Part shown: one piece after another, positions 34,232-43,742 of the stretch | Layout: each line of letters starts with the position of its first letter | Numbering within the stretch: the stretch's first letter is position 1 | Source of the DNA: Gemmobacter sp034519525 | Lineage (GTDB): Bacteria; Pseudomonadota; Alphaproteobacteria; Rhodobacterales; Rhodobacteraceae | Reading direction: 5' to 3' | Length of the DNA: 64,000 nt | Assembly (NCBI GenBank): GCA_034519525.1 | Contig: JAXHOJ010000051.1 | Coordinates: 62,001 to 126,000, forward strand | Position numbers and translations under genes: made by a program | The notes under the pieces: generated by a model | Databases searched by the model: none | What the model saw: only the letters and a program-made list of their open reading frames with translations | What the model was told of the DNA's origin: nothing

Positions 34232-36106
34232 TCACAGGTGCAGACGGAAGCTCAGGAAACCGTCATCGGTGGGGCAAAGCGGTTCGGGGGAGAAATGCGC
34301 GATCTCGTCGAGATAGGGCAGGGCATCGCGGCCGGTTTCAAACTGCACGGAGGTGCCGGGCATCGGCAGAAAGCCGAAGCTGCCGCCCTGCCAGAGCGCA
34401 ACCGGCGCGGTATCGCGCACGAAGCTCAGCAGGATGTCGCGGATCGGGGCGCGGCCCACATCGACGATCCGGTCAGGGCGCGCCGCCGTGTAACCGCCGC
34501 AGCCCGCTGCGCGATAGCTGTTGGTGGCCAGAATGAATTCCGCCGCAGGGTCCAGCGGTTGGCCATTGTGCCGCAGATTGTGGACGCGCTGCGCCGCCGG
34601 ATCGCGCAGCACCCCGAAACGGTCATACCGGGCGGGCGATGCCAGATCTATGTCGAAGGTCAGGCCCAGGATGCGATCATGGTTGTAGCTGGGAAATTCG
34701 GGGTCGATCAGCGGCTGATCGGCCAGACCGGGCTGGATCTGCCGATAGATGCCCATCGAATTTTCCAGCCAGTCGGCCAGTTCGGCCCCGGTCAGCCGGA
34801 GTGCGGCAATGGTATTGGGGAAGATATACAGATCCGCCACATGGCGCAGCGCCATGGGGCCTGCCGGGATATCGACAAAATTGCGCGGCCCCCCGCGCCC
34901 GCCCGCCTTGAACGGCGAGGCGGCAGAGAGCAGCGGCAATGCGGCTTCCGGCCGGCCGTGCAGCTGTTTGCGCACATGGCGCAGCTGCGCCTCGGCCACC
35001 ACGCGCAGGGCGGCGGCGGGATTGACCAGCGCAAAGTAGCTGTGCAGCGGGATCATGGTTTCGCCCACAGTGCGGCGGGCAAAGGCCACGGTTGCATCAT
35101 GTTCCAGGCAGACGGCACGCTCCACCGCCGCCGAGGGCTGGATGCCCGCGCCCTGCACGGCCCGCGCCGCGACCTTTGCCCCGGCCACCTGCCAGCGGCC
35201 CTGCGCATCCTGCCGCAGATCGAGGTCGATCACCCCCAGATGCGATCCGTTGAAGCCGGGCATGACCACCGGCTTGCCAAAGATGGTGCCCGCCATCGGA
35301 TCAACCCCCTCGATTTCTTCGAAGGTGGGGGCCGGGAATACCCTGTGGCTGTGGCCTGCGATGATGGCATCAATGCCGGGCACGGTGGCCAGCGCGGTGG
35401 TGGCATTTTCGGCCCAGCTGTCGCGATCCATGGCGCCAATGCCGGAATGGGACAGGGCCACCACCAGATCGGCCCCTGCCGCGCGCAGCCGGGGCACCAG
35501 CGCCTCGGCGGTTTCAAGGATGCCCCGGGTTTCGATGCGGCCTTGCAGCAGCATCCGGTCCCATTGCAGGATCTGGGGCGGGGCAAAGCCGATCACGGCG
35601 ATCTTCAGCCGGTGGATATTGCCTGCGTCATCGCGCAGCTCACGCTCCAGCAGCACATGGGGGGGCAGCAGCGTTTCGTCCTGTTCGGGCGTGGCGCCAA
35701 GGCGGCGCAGCACATTGGCCGAAACAACCGGAAATTCCGCGCCCTGCAGCGAATCCAGCAGCTGATCCAGGCCATAGTTGAATTCGTGGTTGCCGAGGGT
35801 GGCCGCATCATAGCCCAGCCGGTTCATCGCACGGATGGCCGGGTGCACATGGCCCGCCCGCATCGCGCCGGAGTGCACGATGTAATCGCCCAGCGGGTTG
35901 CCCTGCAGGAAATCGCCATTGTCAAACAGCAGGCTGTTGCGGCTTTCCTGCCGGGCCTCAGCGATCAGCGTCGCTGTCAGCGACAGCCCCATGTCATCGG
36001 CGGGCCGGTCGGCGTAATAATCGTAGTTCAGCAGATGCACATGCACATCAGAAGTGGCCAGCAACCGCAGAGGCAGGCGGGCATCAGGAGCGGATGTGAG
36101 GGTCAA
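34232..36106 (-). CDS. cpdB: 2',3'-cyclic-nucleotide 2'-phosphodiesterase / 3'-nucleotidase
   Basis: A 624-aa two-domain enzyme that opens 2',3'-cyclic nucleotides and dephosphorylates 3'-nucleotides. The metallophosphatase domain shows TSDVHVHLLNYDYY, NGDFLQGNPLGDY, LGNHEFNYG and the late GHSHRVFP. The C-terminal 5'-nucleotidase domain contains NSMGIYRQIQPGLADQ and ILATNSYRAAGCGGY. No signal peptide is visible after the chosen TTG start, which is unusual because E. coli CpdB is periplasmic; either the start lies further upstream or this form is cytoplasmic. The key metal ligands lie within the first 40 residues, so a later start is excluded. Confidence 0.88.
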   Translation of the reverse strand: MTLTSAPDARLPLRLLATSDVHVHLLNYDYYADRPADDMGLSLTATLIAEARQESRNSLLFDNGDFLQGNPLGDYIVHSGAMRAGHVHPAIRAMNRLGYDAATLGNHEFNYGLDQLLDSLQGAEFPVVSANVLRRLGATPEQDETLLPPHVLLERELRDDAGNIHRLKIAVIGFAPPQILQWDRMLLQGRIETRGILETAEALVPRLRAAGADLVVALSHSGIGAMDRDSWAENATTALATVPGIDAIIAGHSHRVFPAPTFEEIEGVDPMAGTIFGKPVVMPGFNGSHLGVIDLDLRQDAQGRWQVAGAKVAARAVQGAGIQPSAAVERAVCLEHDATVAFARRTVGETMIPLHSYFALVNPAAALRVVAEAQLRHVRKQLHGRPEAALPLLSAASPFKAGGRGGPRNFVDIPAGPMALRHVADLYIFPNTIAALRLTGAELADWLENSMGIYRQIQPGLADQPLIDPEFPSYNHDRILGLTFDIDLASPARYDRFGVLRDPAAQRVHNLRHNGQPLDPAAEFILATNSYRAAGCGGYTAARPDRIVDVGRAPIRDILLSFVRDTAPVALWQGGSFGFLPMPGTSVQFETGRDALPYLDEIAHFSPEPLCPTDDGFLSFRLHL

Positions 36107-36350
36107 TCCTGCATCCCCGGCGCGGCAGGATCACACAGAGGCGCAGGCCGGTGCGGCCCGGCGTTCCATGAAATGCTGAAATGCGGGGTCACGGCCTTGG
36201 TATGTCTTTCTGCTCGATCTTGCGTGTCGCGATTGGGTTCCGGGGCAAAAAGGCCATGAACCGAAGCCGATCTTGGCCGATCACGCAGATGTTTGCAACT
36301 TCGGAAAGCACATGCAACACCTTTGGGCGGCACGAAAAACGGGGCAAATC

Positions 36351-37304
36351 ATGCGGCTGGCGGAAACTGTGACCTTTGGCGGTTCTGGGCTGAACCGGGC
36401 GGCGGAACTGCGCGGGGATGCGGCGCAGATGGCGGCGCTGCTGGACCGGGGGCAGGTGCTGCCGGTCTGGCGTGGTAAGCCGCTTGTGGTGGCGGGGGCG
36501 GCGCTGGGCTGGGTGGTGCCGGGGCATCCGGTGCTGGCGCATGGCCGGGGGCCGGTGTTTCTGGGGCTGGACGGCGATGTGCCGCGATTTGCGCAGGATA
36601 TTTCGGACTGGTCGCCCGAAGCCGGTGCCGAAGCGGTGGAACACGGGTTCTTCGATCCGTCGGAACAGCGGCATCCGGCGTTGCCCGGCGATCATGGCTT
36701 TCTGGAGCTGCGCGGCATCATGACGCAGCTGACCCCGCGCGGGGCAGAGCTTGCGGCCATGGCGCGGGCGATCCTGCACTGGCACCGCAGCCACGGCTTC
36801 TGTGCCACCTGCGGCGCGGCCAGCGAAATGGCGATGGCGGGCTGGCAGCGCAGCTGTCCGGCTTGCGGGGCGCAGCATTTTCCGCGCACCGATCCGGTGG
36901 TGATCATGCTGGTGACGCGGGGCAACAGCGTGCTGCTGGGGCGTTCACCCGGCTGGCCCGAGGGGATGTATTCCTGTCTGGCGGGGTTCATCGAGCCGGG
37001 CGAGACGGTCGAGGCGGCGGTGCGGCGCGAGGTGTTCGAAGAGGCGGGAATCCGGCTGGGCGCGGTGCGCTATCTGGCCAGCCAGCCCTGGCCCTTTCCG
37101 GCCTCGCTGATGATCGGCTGCGCGGCAGAGGCGCTGGACGACGAGATCCGGCTGGACCCGGCCGAGCTGGAGGATGCGCTGTGGATGACGCGCGAGGCGG
37201 TGCTGGCGGCGATGGCGGGGGAACATCCGGTGGTCAAGCCCGCGCGGCGCGGGTCCATCGCACATTTCCTGCTTGCCAACTGGCTTGCGGATCGGCTGGA
37301 TTGA
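36351..37304 (+). CDS. nudC: NADH pyrophosphatase (NAD-cap hydrolase)
   Basis: A 317-aa NudC. It hydrolyses NADH to NMNH and AMP and removes NAD caps from RNA. A zinc ribbon (CATCG ... CPACG) near the middle precedes the Nudix box GFIEPGETVEAAVRREVFEEAG. The NADH-type signature SQPWPFPASLM lies 17 residues after the box. The start at ATG 36351 is chosen for its GGGG upstream and alignment with the family; the frame is open 26 codons further back. It is followed 55 bp later by the SRPBCC gene on the same strand. Confidence 0.93.
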   Translation: MRLAETVTFGGSGLNRAAELRGDAAQMAALLDRGQVLPVWRGKPLVVAGAALGWVVPGHPVLAHGRGPVFLGLDGDVPRFAQDISDWSPEAGAEAVEHGFFDPSEQRHPALPGDHGFLELRGIMTQLTPRGAELAAMARAILHWHRSHGFCATCGAASEMAMAGWQRSCPACGAQHFPRTDPVVIMLVTRGNSVLLGRSPGWPEGMYSCLAGFIEPGETVEAAVRREVFEEAGIRLGAVRYLASQPWPFPASLMIGCAAEALDDEIRLDPAELEDALWMTREAVLAAMAGEHPVVKPARRGSIAHFLLANWLADRLD

Positions 37305-37359
37305 AACGGATAACGCAAGGCAGAACGGGGCGCAAAACCCCGAGGCGAAAGGGCAGGAC

Positions 37360-37833
37360 ATGAAACTTTCGACACGCGAAGATATCGAAGCACCGCTGGA
37401 GGTGGTTTTCGCCGATTTCGCCGATACCGAAGCCTGGGAGCGGGCGGTGCTGCGGCGCGGGGCCGAAATCGCGCGGGTGGACCGGGTGCAGGGTTTTGGC
37501 CCCGGCATGGCCTGGGTGGTTTCGTTCGATTATCGCGGCAAGGCGCGCAAGGTGACGGTAAAGCTGGCCGAGGTGGACGCACCGAACATGCTGGGGTTCC
37601 AGTTTTCGGCCGCCAGCGTGGAGGGCACCTTTGCGCTGGAATTCCTGCAACTGTCGGCGCGGCGCACGCGGGTCAGCTTTGCCACCGAAGTGAAGCCAAA
37701 GACGCTGGCGGCCCGGCTGCTGCTGCAATCCATGAAGCTGGCGAAGGGCAAGGTGGAGCGCAAGTTCGAAACCCGCATCGCCCAGATGTGCAACGAAATC
37801 GAAGAACGCCACCGCGCCGCGCCGCACGCCTGA
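37360..37833 (+). CDS. SRPBCC (START-like) family protein
   Basis: A 157-aa protein with the helix-grip fold: MKLSTREDIEAPLEVVFADFAD at the N-terminus, a beta-rich middle (MAWVVSFDYRGKARKVTVKLAEVD) and a long C-terminal helix (KLAKGKVERKFETRIAQMCNEIEER). Such proteins bind a hydrophobic ligand or act as cyclase/aromatase-like chaperones. The ligand is unknown. GGGCAGGA precedes the ATG. Probably co-transcribed with nudC. Confidence 0.8.
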   Translation: MKLSTREDIEAPLEVVFADFADTEAWERAVLRRGAEIARVDRVQGFGPGMAWVVSFDYRGKARKVTVKLAEVDAPNMLGFQFSAASVEGTFALEFLQLSARRTRVSFATEVKPKTLAARLLLQSMKLAKGKVERKFETRIAQMCNEIEERHRAAPHA

Positions 37834-37883
37834 CAGGCGGCGGTCGGCCCCCGCACGGGATCTGGCGTGCGGGGACGGGGGGA

Positions 37884-38717
37884 TTAGGCCCGGCTGGGGT
37901 CAGCGGGATAGACGCCGACGATATCCAGCGCCGAGGTGAAATAGCGCAGCTCGTCCAGCGCGCGGGCCACGGCGGCATCTTCGGGGTGGCCTTCGATATC
38001 GGCGTAGAATTCGGTGGCGGTGAAGCTGCCGCCGACCATGTAGCTTTCCAGCTTGGTCATGTTGATGCCATTGGTGGCAAAGCCGCCCAGGGCCTTGTAC
38101 AGCGCCGCCGGGATGTTGCGGACGCGGAAGGTGAAGGTCGTCATCATCTTGCCGGGGCCACGGCGTGTGGTGTCGATCTGGCGCGACATGGCCAGAAAGC
38201 GGGTGGTGTTATTGGCCTGATCTTCGATATGGCGCGCCAGCACATCCAGCCCGTAGATTTCGCCGGCCAGTTCTGACGCCAGCGCCGCCATGGTGGGATC
38301 GCCCTTTTCGGCCACGATCTTGGCAGAGCCTGCGGTATCGGCCCCGGTCACGGCGCGCAGGTTATGCGCCTTCAGGAAGTTGCGGCACTGGCCCAGAAGC
38401 ACGGTATGGCTCATGGCCGAGGTGACATCGGTGATCGCGGTGCCGGGAATCGCCAGAAGGTTGATGTGGACGCGGACAAAAGCCTCGTCGACGATTCGCA
38501 GGCCGGAGCCGGGCAGCAGCGAATGGATATCGGCCACGCGGCCATAGGTGGAGTTTTCCACCGGCAGCATGGCCAGATCGGCCTCGCCTGCCCGGCAGGC
38601 CTCGATCGCATCTTCAAAAGTGCGGCAGGGAAGCACATCCATGCCGGGCCGGGCCTGACGGCAGGCCTGATGCGAATAGGAGCCGAGTTCGCCCTGAAAC
38701 GAGATCCGCCCTGCCAT
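37884..38717 (-). CDS. pheA: prephenate dehydratase
   Basis: A 277-aa single-function enzyme of phenylalanine synthesis that converts prephenate to phenylpyruvate. The catalytic domain begins ISFQGELGSYSHQACRQ and holds MLPVENSTYGRV and NNTTRFLAMS, with the catalytic Thr-Arg-Phe. The C-terminal ACT domain (TTFTFRVRNIPAALYKALGGFATNGINMTKLES) binds Phe for feedback inhibition. There is no chorismate mutase domain. ATG 38717 is chosen after GGAG; ATG 38738 is also possible. Convergent with the SRPBCC gene and divergent from the cytochrome gene. Confidence 0.95.
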   Translation of the reverse strand: MAGRISFQGELGSYSHQACRQARPGMDVLPCRTFEDAIEACRAGEADLAMLPVENSTYGRVADIHSLLPGSGLRIVDEAFVRVHINLLAIPGTAITDVTSAMSHTVLLGQCRNFLKAHNLRAVTGADTAGSAKIVAEKGDPTMAALASELAGEIYGLDVLARHIEDQANNTTRFLAMSRQIDTTRRGPGKMMTTFTFRVRNIPAALYKALGGFATNGINMTKLESYMVGGSFTATEFYADIEGHPEDAAVARALDELRYFTSALDIVGVYPADPSRA

Positions 38718-38838
38718 TGTGTCACACTCCGTGGTCATTTCGCCGCATTTGCGCAGGCTGCGGCGCTACTACACCTTGAAAACAGGCGGGGGAAGCGGAT
38801 AGAAGCCCCCTCAGCGACAAGCCAATGTAGGACGCGAC

Positions 38839-39360
38839 ATGATCGACACGATGACATCAACCAAGGTGCTGGGCGCGGTCTGCGGGTCGCTGCTCGTCTT
38901 CATGCTGGGCAACTGGGCGGCCGAAGGGCTGTATTCCATGGGTGGCGGCGGTCACGGTGGCGAAGAAACCCAAAGCTATGTCATCGAAGTTGCGGGCGCT
39001 GCGACCGATGAGCCTGCCGCAGAGGCCGGGCCGTCGTTTGACGAAGTGTATGCCACGGCCGATGCGGCTGCGGGCGAAAAGGTGTTTGCCAAGTGCAAGG
39101 CCTGCCACAAGGTGGATGGCACCGATGGCACCGGCCCGCATCTGAACGGCGTGGTGGATCGTGCCAAGGCTGCGGTTGCAGGCTTCGGCTATTCCGATGC
39201 GCTGCTGGCCATGGCGTCGGACAGCTGGACCCCGGCCAATCTGGAAGCCTTCCTGACCAACCCCAAGGGTTACATGCCGGGCACCAAGATGTCTTTCGCA
39301 GGTCTGCCCAAGGTGCAGGACCGGGCGAACCTGATCGCCTGGCTGGCCACCCAGCCCTGA
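38839..39360 (+). CDS. membrane-anchored c-type cytochrome (c-552/cy type)
   Basis: A 173-aa protein with an uncleaved N-terminal helix (LGAVCGSLLVFMLGNWAAEGL), an Ala/Glu-rich linker and one class-I cytochrome c domain. The heme motif is CKACH at 92-96 and the Met ligand is in PGTKMSF. This matches CycM / cytochrome cy, which carries electrons from the bc1 complex to terminal oxidases while staying membrane-bound. GTAGGA precedes the ATG. A strong terminator follows. Confidence 0.93.
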   Translation: MIDTMTSTKVLGAVCGSLLVFMLGNWAAEGLYSMGGGGHGGEETQSYVIEVAGAATDEPAAEAGPSFDEVYATADAAAGEKVFAKCKACHKVDGTDGTGPHLNGVVDRAKAAVAGFGYSDALLAMASDSWTPANLEAFLTNPKGYMPGTKMSFAGLPKVQDRANLIAWLATQP

Positions 39361-39382
39361 TTTCCGGCACATTCTGCCTGCG

Positions 39383-39406
39383 GGCCACCCTTCGGGGTGG
39401 CCTTTT
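39383..39406 (+). terminator. intrinsic terminator after cytochrome c gene
   Basis: A perfect 8-bp stem GGCCACCC / GGGTGGCC with a TTCG loop followed by TTTT, 22 bp after the cytochrome stop. A textbook Rho-independent terminator. Confidence 0.92.
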
Positions 39407-39533
39407 GCATTGTATGGCCCTTGCGGCGATACAATCCCCCGTATTCACGCAATCGCGCCTTGAGAGGGCGGGATTTTCCGCTAGTCTCGTCAGCCAAAGC
39501 CGCATCAAGCCGGCCATGGCAGAGGAGACCCGG

Positions 39534-41455
39534 ATGACCCGCAAGACCCGTGCAGAAGCTGTTGCCCAGACCCGCCCGCGGGATGACGGATGGGCAAGGT
39601 GGCTGGGCGCCGGGATTGTGGCGCTGGGTCTTGGGCTGGTGGCCGCGCAGGCGCGGGCGCAGGAAAACGTGATCGTCGCGCATGGTATTTCCACCTTTGG
39701 CGATCTGAAATATCCCGCCGATTTTCCGCATCTGGATTATGTGAACCCCGATGCCCCGAAGGGTGGTGAAATCAGCGAATGGGCGCCCGGCGGCTTTGAT
39801 TCGATGAACCCGTTTTCGGTGAAGGGGCGGGGCGGGGCCCTGTCGACCATCATGCTGGAATCCCTGCTGACCGGGACGGCGGATGAGATCGGCTCTGCCT
39901 ATTGCCTGCTGTGCGAAACGCTTGAATATCCCGAAGACCGGTCCTGGGTGATCTTCAACCTGCGGCCAGAGGCGCGGTTTTCCGATGGCACGGCGCTGAC
40001 CGCCGAGGATGTGGTGTTTTCGTTTCAGACCCTGCTGGAAAAGGGCCTGACGGATTTCCGCACGGTTTTTGCCCAGCAGGTGGAGGGCGCGGAAATTCTG
40101 GGGCCGCACCGGGTGAAATTCACCTTCAAGCCCGGCATCCCCACGCGCGATCTGCCCGCGGATGTGGGCGGGCTGCCGGTGTTTTCAAAGGCGCAGTATG
40201 AGCGCGACGGGCTGGATCTGGAGGAAAGCACGCTGAAGCCCTATATCGGCTCCGGCCCCTATATGTTTGACAGGATGGAAACCGGGCGCACTCTGGTTTA
40301 CCGCCGCAACCCCGATTACTGGGGCCGTGATCTGCCGATCATGAAGTGGTCACCTCGAATTTCGATACGATCCGGATCGAATATTTCGCCGATGGCTCTG
40401 CCGCATTCGAGGCGTTCAAGGCGGGCACCTATACGTTCCGCAATGAAAATTCGGCCCGGCAATGGGCGACGGGCTATGATTTTCCGGCTCTGAAAGCGGG
40501 GCATGTGGTGCAGGCCGAACTGCCGAACGGCAACAAGGCCAGCGGGCAGGCCTTCCTGTTCAACCTGCGCCGCCCTGTCTGGCAGGATGCCCGCGTGCGT
40601 GAGGCGGTGGGGATGATGTTCAACTTCGAATGGTCGAACCAGACGCTGTTCTACGGGCAATATGCGCGCATCAACTCGGTCTGGGAAAACAGCTGGCTGG
40701 CGGCAGAGGGCGTGGCTTCGGCGGAAGAACAGGCGATCCTGAAACCGCTGGTGGACGAAGGCCTGCTGCCGGAAGCCATCCTGACGGAACCGGCCGTGAT
40801 GGCGCCCACCTCGGGCGAGCGGCAGCTGGATCGCGGCAATCTGCGCAAGGCCTCCGCCCTGCTGGATCAGGCGGGCTGGGCCGTAGGCAATGACGGGATG
40901 CGCCGCAATGCCGCGGGCGAGGTGTTGCGCCTGCAGATCCTGAATGATGACCCGGCCTTTGATCGCGTCATCAACCCCTTTGTCGAAAACCTGCGCGCGC
41001 TGGGCGTGGATGCGGTCAACACCAAGGTCGATCAGGCGCAGATGGAAAGCCGCACCCGGCCACCAAGCTATGATTTCGACATGATCACCGGCAATGCCCG
41101 GTCCGGCTATATCTCGGGCGCCGAGCTGAAGCAGTATTACGGGGCGGATACCGCAGATGTATCTGCCTTCAACCTGATGGGTCTGAAAAGCCCGGCAGTG
41201 GACCGGCTGATCGACGTTCTGCTGGCCACCAGGACCCGAGACGAGATGACCATCGCCACCAAGGCGCTGGACCGTGTGCTGCGCGCCGAACGGTTCTGGG
41301 TGCCGCAATGGTTCAAGAACACCCATACGGTGGCTTATTTCGACATGTTCGATCACCCTGAAAACCTGCCGCCCTATGCGCTGGGCGAGATGAGTTTCTG
41401 GTGGTACAACGCCGAAAAGGCCGCCGCGCTGAAAGCTGCGGGCGCGTTGAAATAA
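39534..41455 (+). pseudogene. yejA: peptide ABC transporter substrate-binding protein, one frameshift
   Basis: A periplasmic SBP_bac_5 protein for microcin-C-like or oligopeptide uptake. It has a signal peptide (WLGAGIVALGLGLVAAQARA-Q), then HGISTFGDLKYPADFPHLDY, ending at RNPDYWGRDLPIMK in the first frame. The frame is lost at about 40347, and homology resumes in another frame with TSNFDTIRIEYFADGSAAFEAFKAGTYTFR to the end (about 370 residues). The total is about 640 aa if repaired, normal for YejA. The downstream permeases look intact, so a sequence error is likely. GAGGAG precedes ATG 39534. Confidence 0.85.
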
Positions 41456-41471
41456 GGGCCAGATCACTCCT

Positions 41472-42632
41472 ATGGGAGCATATATTTTCCGGCGGCTGCT
41501 GCTGATGATCCCGACGCTGTTCGGGATCATGATCATCAACTTCACGCTGACGCAGTTCGTACCCGGCGGCCCTGTGGAACAGGTGCTGGCCCGGCTTGAG
41601 GGCAATGGCGATGCCTTTCAAAGCATCTCGGGCAGCGGCGATGCCGGGGCCGAACAGATGGGCGATGAATCCGGCGGCGGCGGGGGCTATATCGGATCGC
41701 GCGGCCTGCCCCCCGATTTCATCGACGATCTGGAGGCACAGTTCGGCTTTGCCCGCATCGTCTGTGCCGAGGGCTATACCGGCCCCGCCACCACCCGCGC
41801 GCCGGAATGTGTGAAAGAAGCGATCCCGCTGATGGAACGGTTCTGGATCATGATGGGCAATTATCTGCGCTTCGATTTCGGAGAAAGCTATTTCCGGTCG
41901 ATCGGGGTGGTGGATCTGGTGCTGGAAAAGATGCCGGTGTCGATCAGCCTTGGCCTGTGGTCGACGCTGATCGCCTATCTGGTGTCGATCCCGCTGGGCA
42001 TCCGCAAGGCCGTGCGCGACGGCAGCAGCTTTGATACCTGGACATCCGGCGCCATCATCGTGGCCTATGCCATTCCGGGCTTCCTGTTTGCCATCCTGCT
42101 GCTGGTGGTCTTTGCCGGTGGTTCCTACTATCAGTGGTTTCCGCTGCGCGGCCTGACCTCTGACAACTGGGAAAGCCTGAGCCTTTGGGGCAAGGCTGTC
42201 GATTATGCCTGGCATATGACGCTGCCGGTTCTGGCCTCGACCATCTCCAGCTTTGCGACGCTGACGCTGCTGACCAAGAACAGTTTCCTTGATGAAATCC
42301 GCAAGCAATATGTGATGACGGCCCGCGCCAAGGGCCTGACGGAGGGCCGGGTGCTGTATGGCCATGTGTTCCGCAATGCCATGCTGATCGTGATCGCGGG
42401 CTTTCCGGCCATCTTCATCAGCGTGTTCTTTGGCGCCTCGCTGATTATCGAAACCATCTTTTCGCTGGATGGGCTGGGGCGGCTGGGGTTCGAGGCGGCA
42501 GTGGCGCGCGACTATCCGGTGCTGTTCGGGACGCTGTTCATCTTTGGCCTGATGGGGCTGGTGGTCGGCATCCTGTCGGATCTGATGTATGTCTGGGTCG
42601 ATCCGCGCATCGACTTTGAGCGGAGGGGATAA
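41472..42632 (+). CDS. yejB: ABC transporter permease YejB
   Basis: A 386-aa inner-membrane permease with a first helix right after the start (FRRLLLMIPTLFGIMIINFTL) and five further hydrophobic segments. The EAA loop, which contacts the ATPase, appears as QYVMTARAKGLTEGRVLYGHVFRNAM. A Gly-rich periplasmic loop follows the first helix. It forms a heterodimer with YejE for import of oligopeptides delivered by YejA. It lies 16 bp after yejA and 3 bp before yejE, so it is in one operon. Confidence 0.94.
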   Translation: MGAYIFRRLLLMIPTLFGIMIINFTLTQFVPGGPVEQVLARLEGNGDAFQSISGSGDAGAEQMGDESGGGGGYIGSRGLPPDFIDDLEAQFGFARIVCAEGYTGPATTRAPECVKEAIPLMERFWIMMGNYLRFDFGESYFRSIGVVDLVLEKMPVSISLGLWSTLIAYLVSIPLGIRKAVRDGSSFDTWTSGAIIVAYAIPGFLFAILLLVVFAGGSYYQWFPLRGLTSDNWESLSLWGKAVDYAWHMTLPVLASTISSFATLTLLTKNSFLDEIRKQYVMTARAKGLTEGRVLYGHVFRNAMLIVIAGFPAIFISVFFGASLIIETIFSLDGLGRLGFEAAVARDYPVLFGTLFIFGLMGLVVGILSDLMYVWVDPRIDFERRG

Positions 42633-42635
42633 GCC

Positions 42636-43742
42636 ATGGCCCTTTCGCCCCTGAACCAGCGCCGCTGGCGCAATTTCAAGGCCAACCGCCGCGCCTATTG
42701 GTCCTTGATGATATTTGCCGTGCTGTTCGGCCTGACCTTGTTTGCCGAGGTGCTGGCCAATGACAAGCCGCTGCTGGTGCGCCACAATGGCGAATATTAC
42801 ACGCCCTTCCTGCGCTTTTATCCCGAAACCGCCTTTGGCGGCGATTTTCAGACCGAAGCCGCCTATCGCGACCCCGAGGTGCAATGCCTGATCGTGGCAC
42901 AGGGGGCCGAGGCCTGCTGGGATGACCCGGAAGGGATTCTGGCAGAGGCACGGCAGGGCACGGTGGAAGGCCAGCCGATCACACCGGGCTGGATTCTGTG
43001 GGCGCCGATCCCTTACAGTTACAACACCATCAACGATCTGGGCGGGCCTGCGCCTTCGGCACCGGATGCGCAGCACTGGCTGGGCACCGATGATACGGCG
43101 CGCGATGTGCTGGCGCGGGTGATCTATGGCTTCCGCCTGTCCATCGCCTTTGCGCTGATCGTGACGGCGCTGACATCGGTGATCGGCATCGCGGCCGGCG
43201 CGGTGCAGGGCTATTTCGGCGGCTGGGTGGATCTGGTGTTCCAGCGCGTGATCGAGATCTGGGGCGCGACGCCCAGCCTGTATATCATCATCATCGTCGG
43301 CGCGATCTGGCAGATGAATTTCTGGCTGCTGATCGGGCTGATGGTGCTGTTCGGCTGGACCAGCCTGATCGGCGTGGTGCGGGCCGAATTCCTGCGCGCC
43401 CGCAACTTTGAATATGTGCGCGCCGCCCGCGCGCTGGGGGTGAAGGATCGGGTCATCATGTTCCGCCATGTGCTGCCCAATGCCATGGTGGCCACGCTGA
43501 CCATGATGCCCTTTCTGGTCACCGGCGCCATCGGCAGCCTTGCGGCGCTGGATTTCCTGGGCTTTGGCCTGCCTGCCTCGGCCCCCTCTCTGGGCGAGCT
43601 GACGCAACAGGCCAAGCAGAACCTGCAGGCGCCCTGGCTGGCCTTTACCGCCTTCTTCACCTTTGCCCTGATGCTGTCGCTGCTGGTCTTCATCTTCGAA
43701 GGCGTGCGGGATGCCTTCGACCCGAGGAAAACCTTTCAATGA
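42636..43742 (+). CDS. yejE: ABC transporter permease YejE
   Basis: A 368-aa permease of the DppC type. The N-terminal helix is WSLMIFAVLFGLTLFAEVL, followed by a large periplasmic segment (HNGEYYTPFLRFYPETAFGGDFQ is typical of YejE) and the core after GTDDTARDVLARVIYGFRLS. The EAA loop is EYVRAARALGVKDRVIMFRHVLPNA. GGAGGGG precedes the ATG, and the stop overlaps the yejF start (ATGA). Confidence 0.95.
   Translation: MALSPLNQRRWRNFKANRRAYWSLMIFAVLFGLTLFAEVLANDKPLLVRHNGEYYTPFLRFYPETAFGGDFQTEAAYRDPEVQCLIVAQGAEACWDDPEGILAEARQGTVEGQPITPGWILWAPIPYSYNTINDLGGPAPSAPDAQHWLGTDDTARDVLARVIYGFRLSIAFALIVTALTSVIGIAAGAVQGYFGGWVDLVFQRVIEIWGATPSLYIIIIVGAIWQMNFWLLIGLMVLFGWTSLIGVVRAEFLRARNFEYVRAARALGVKDRVIMFRHVLPNAMVATLTMMPFLVTGAIGSLAALDFLGFGLPASAPSLGELTQQAKQNLQAPWLAFTAFFTFALMLSLLVFIFEGVRDAFDPRKTFQ

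Noticed and set aside
33980..36259. 759-codon plus-strand frame across cpdB
   Set aside because: Low-complexity translation with no domain; cpdB on the minus strand has clear catalytic motifs.
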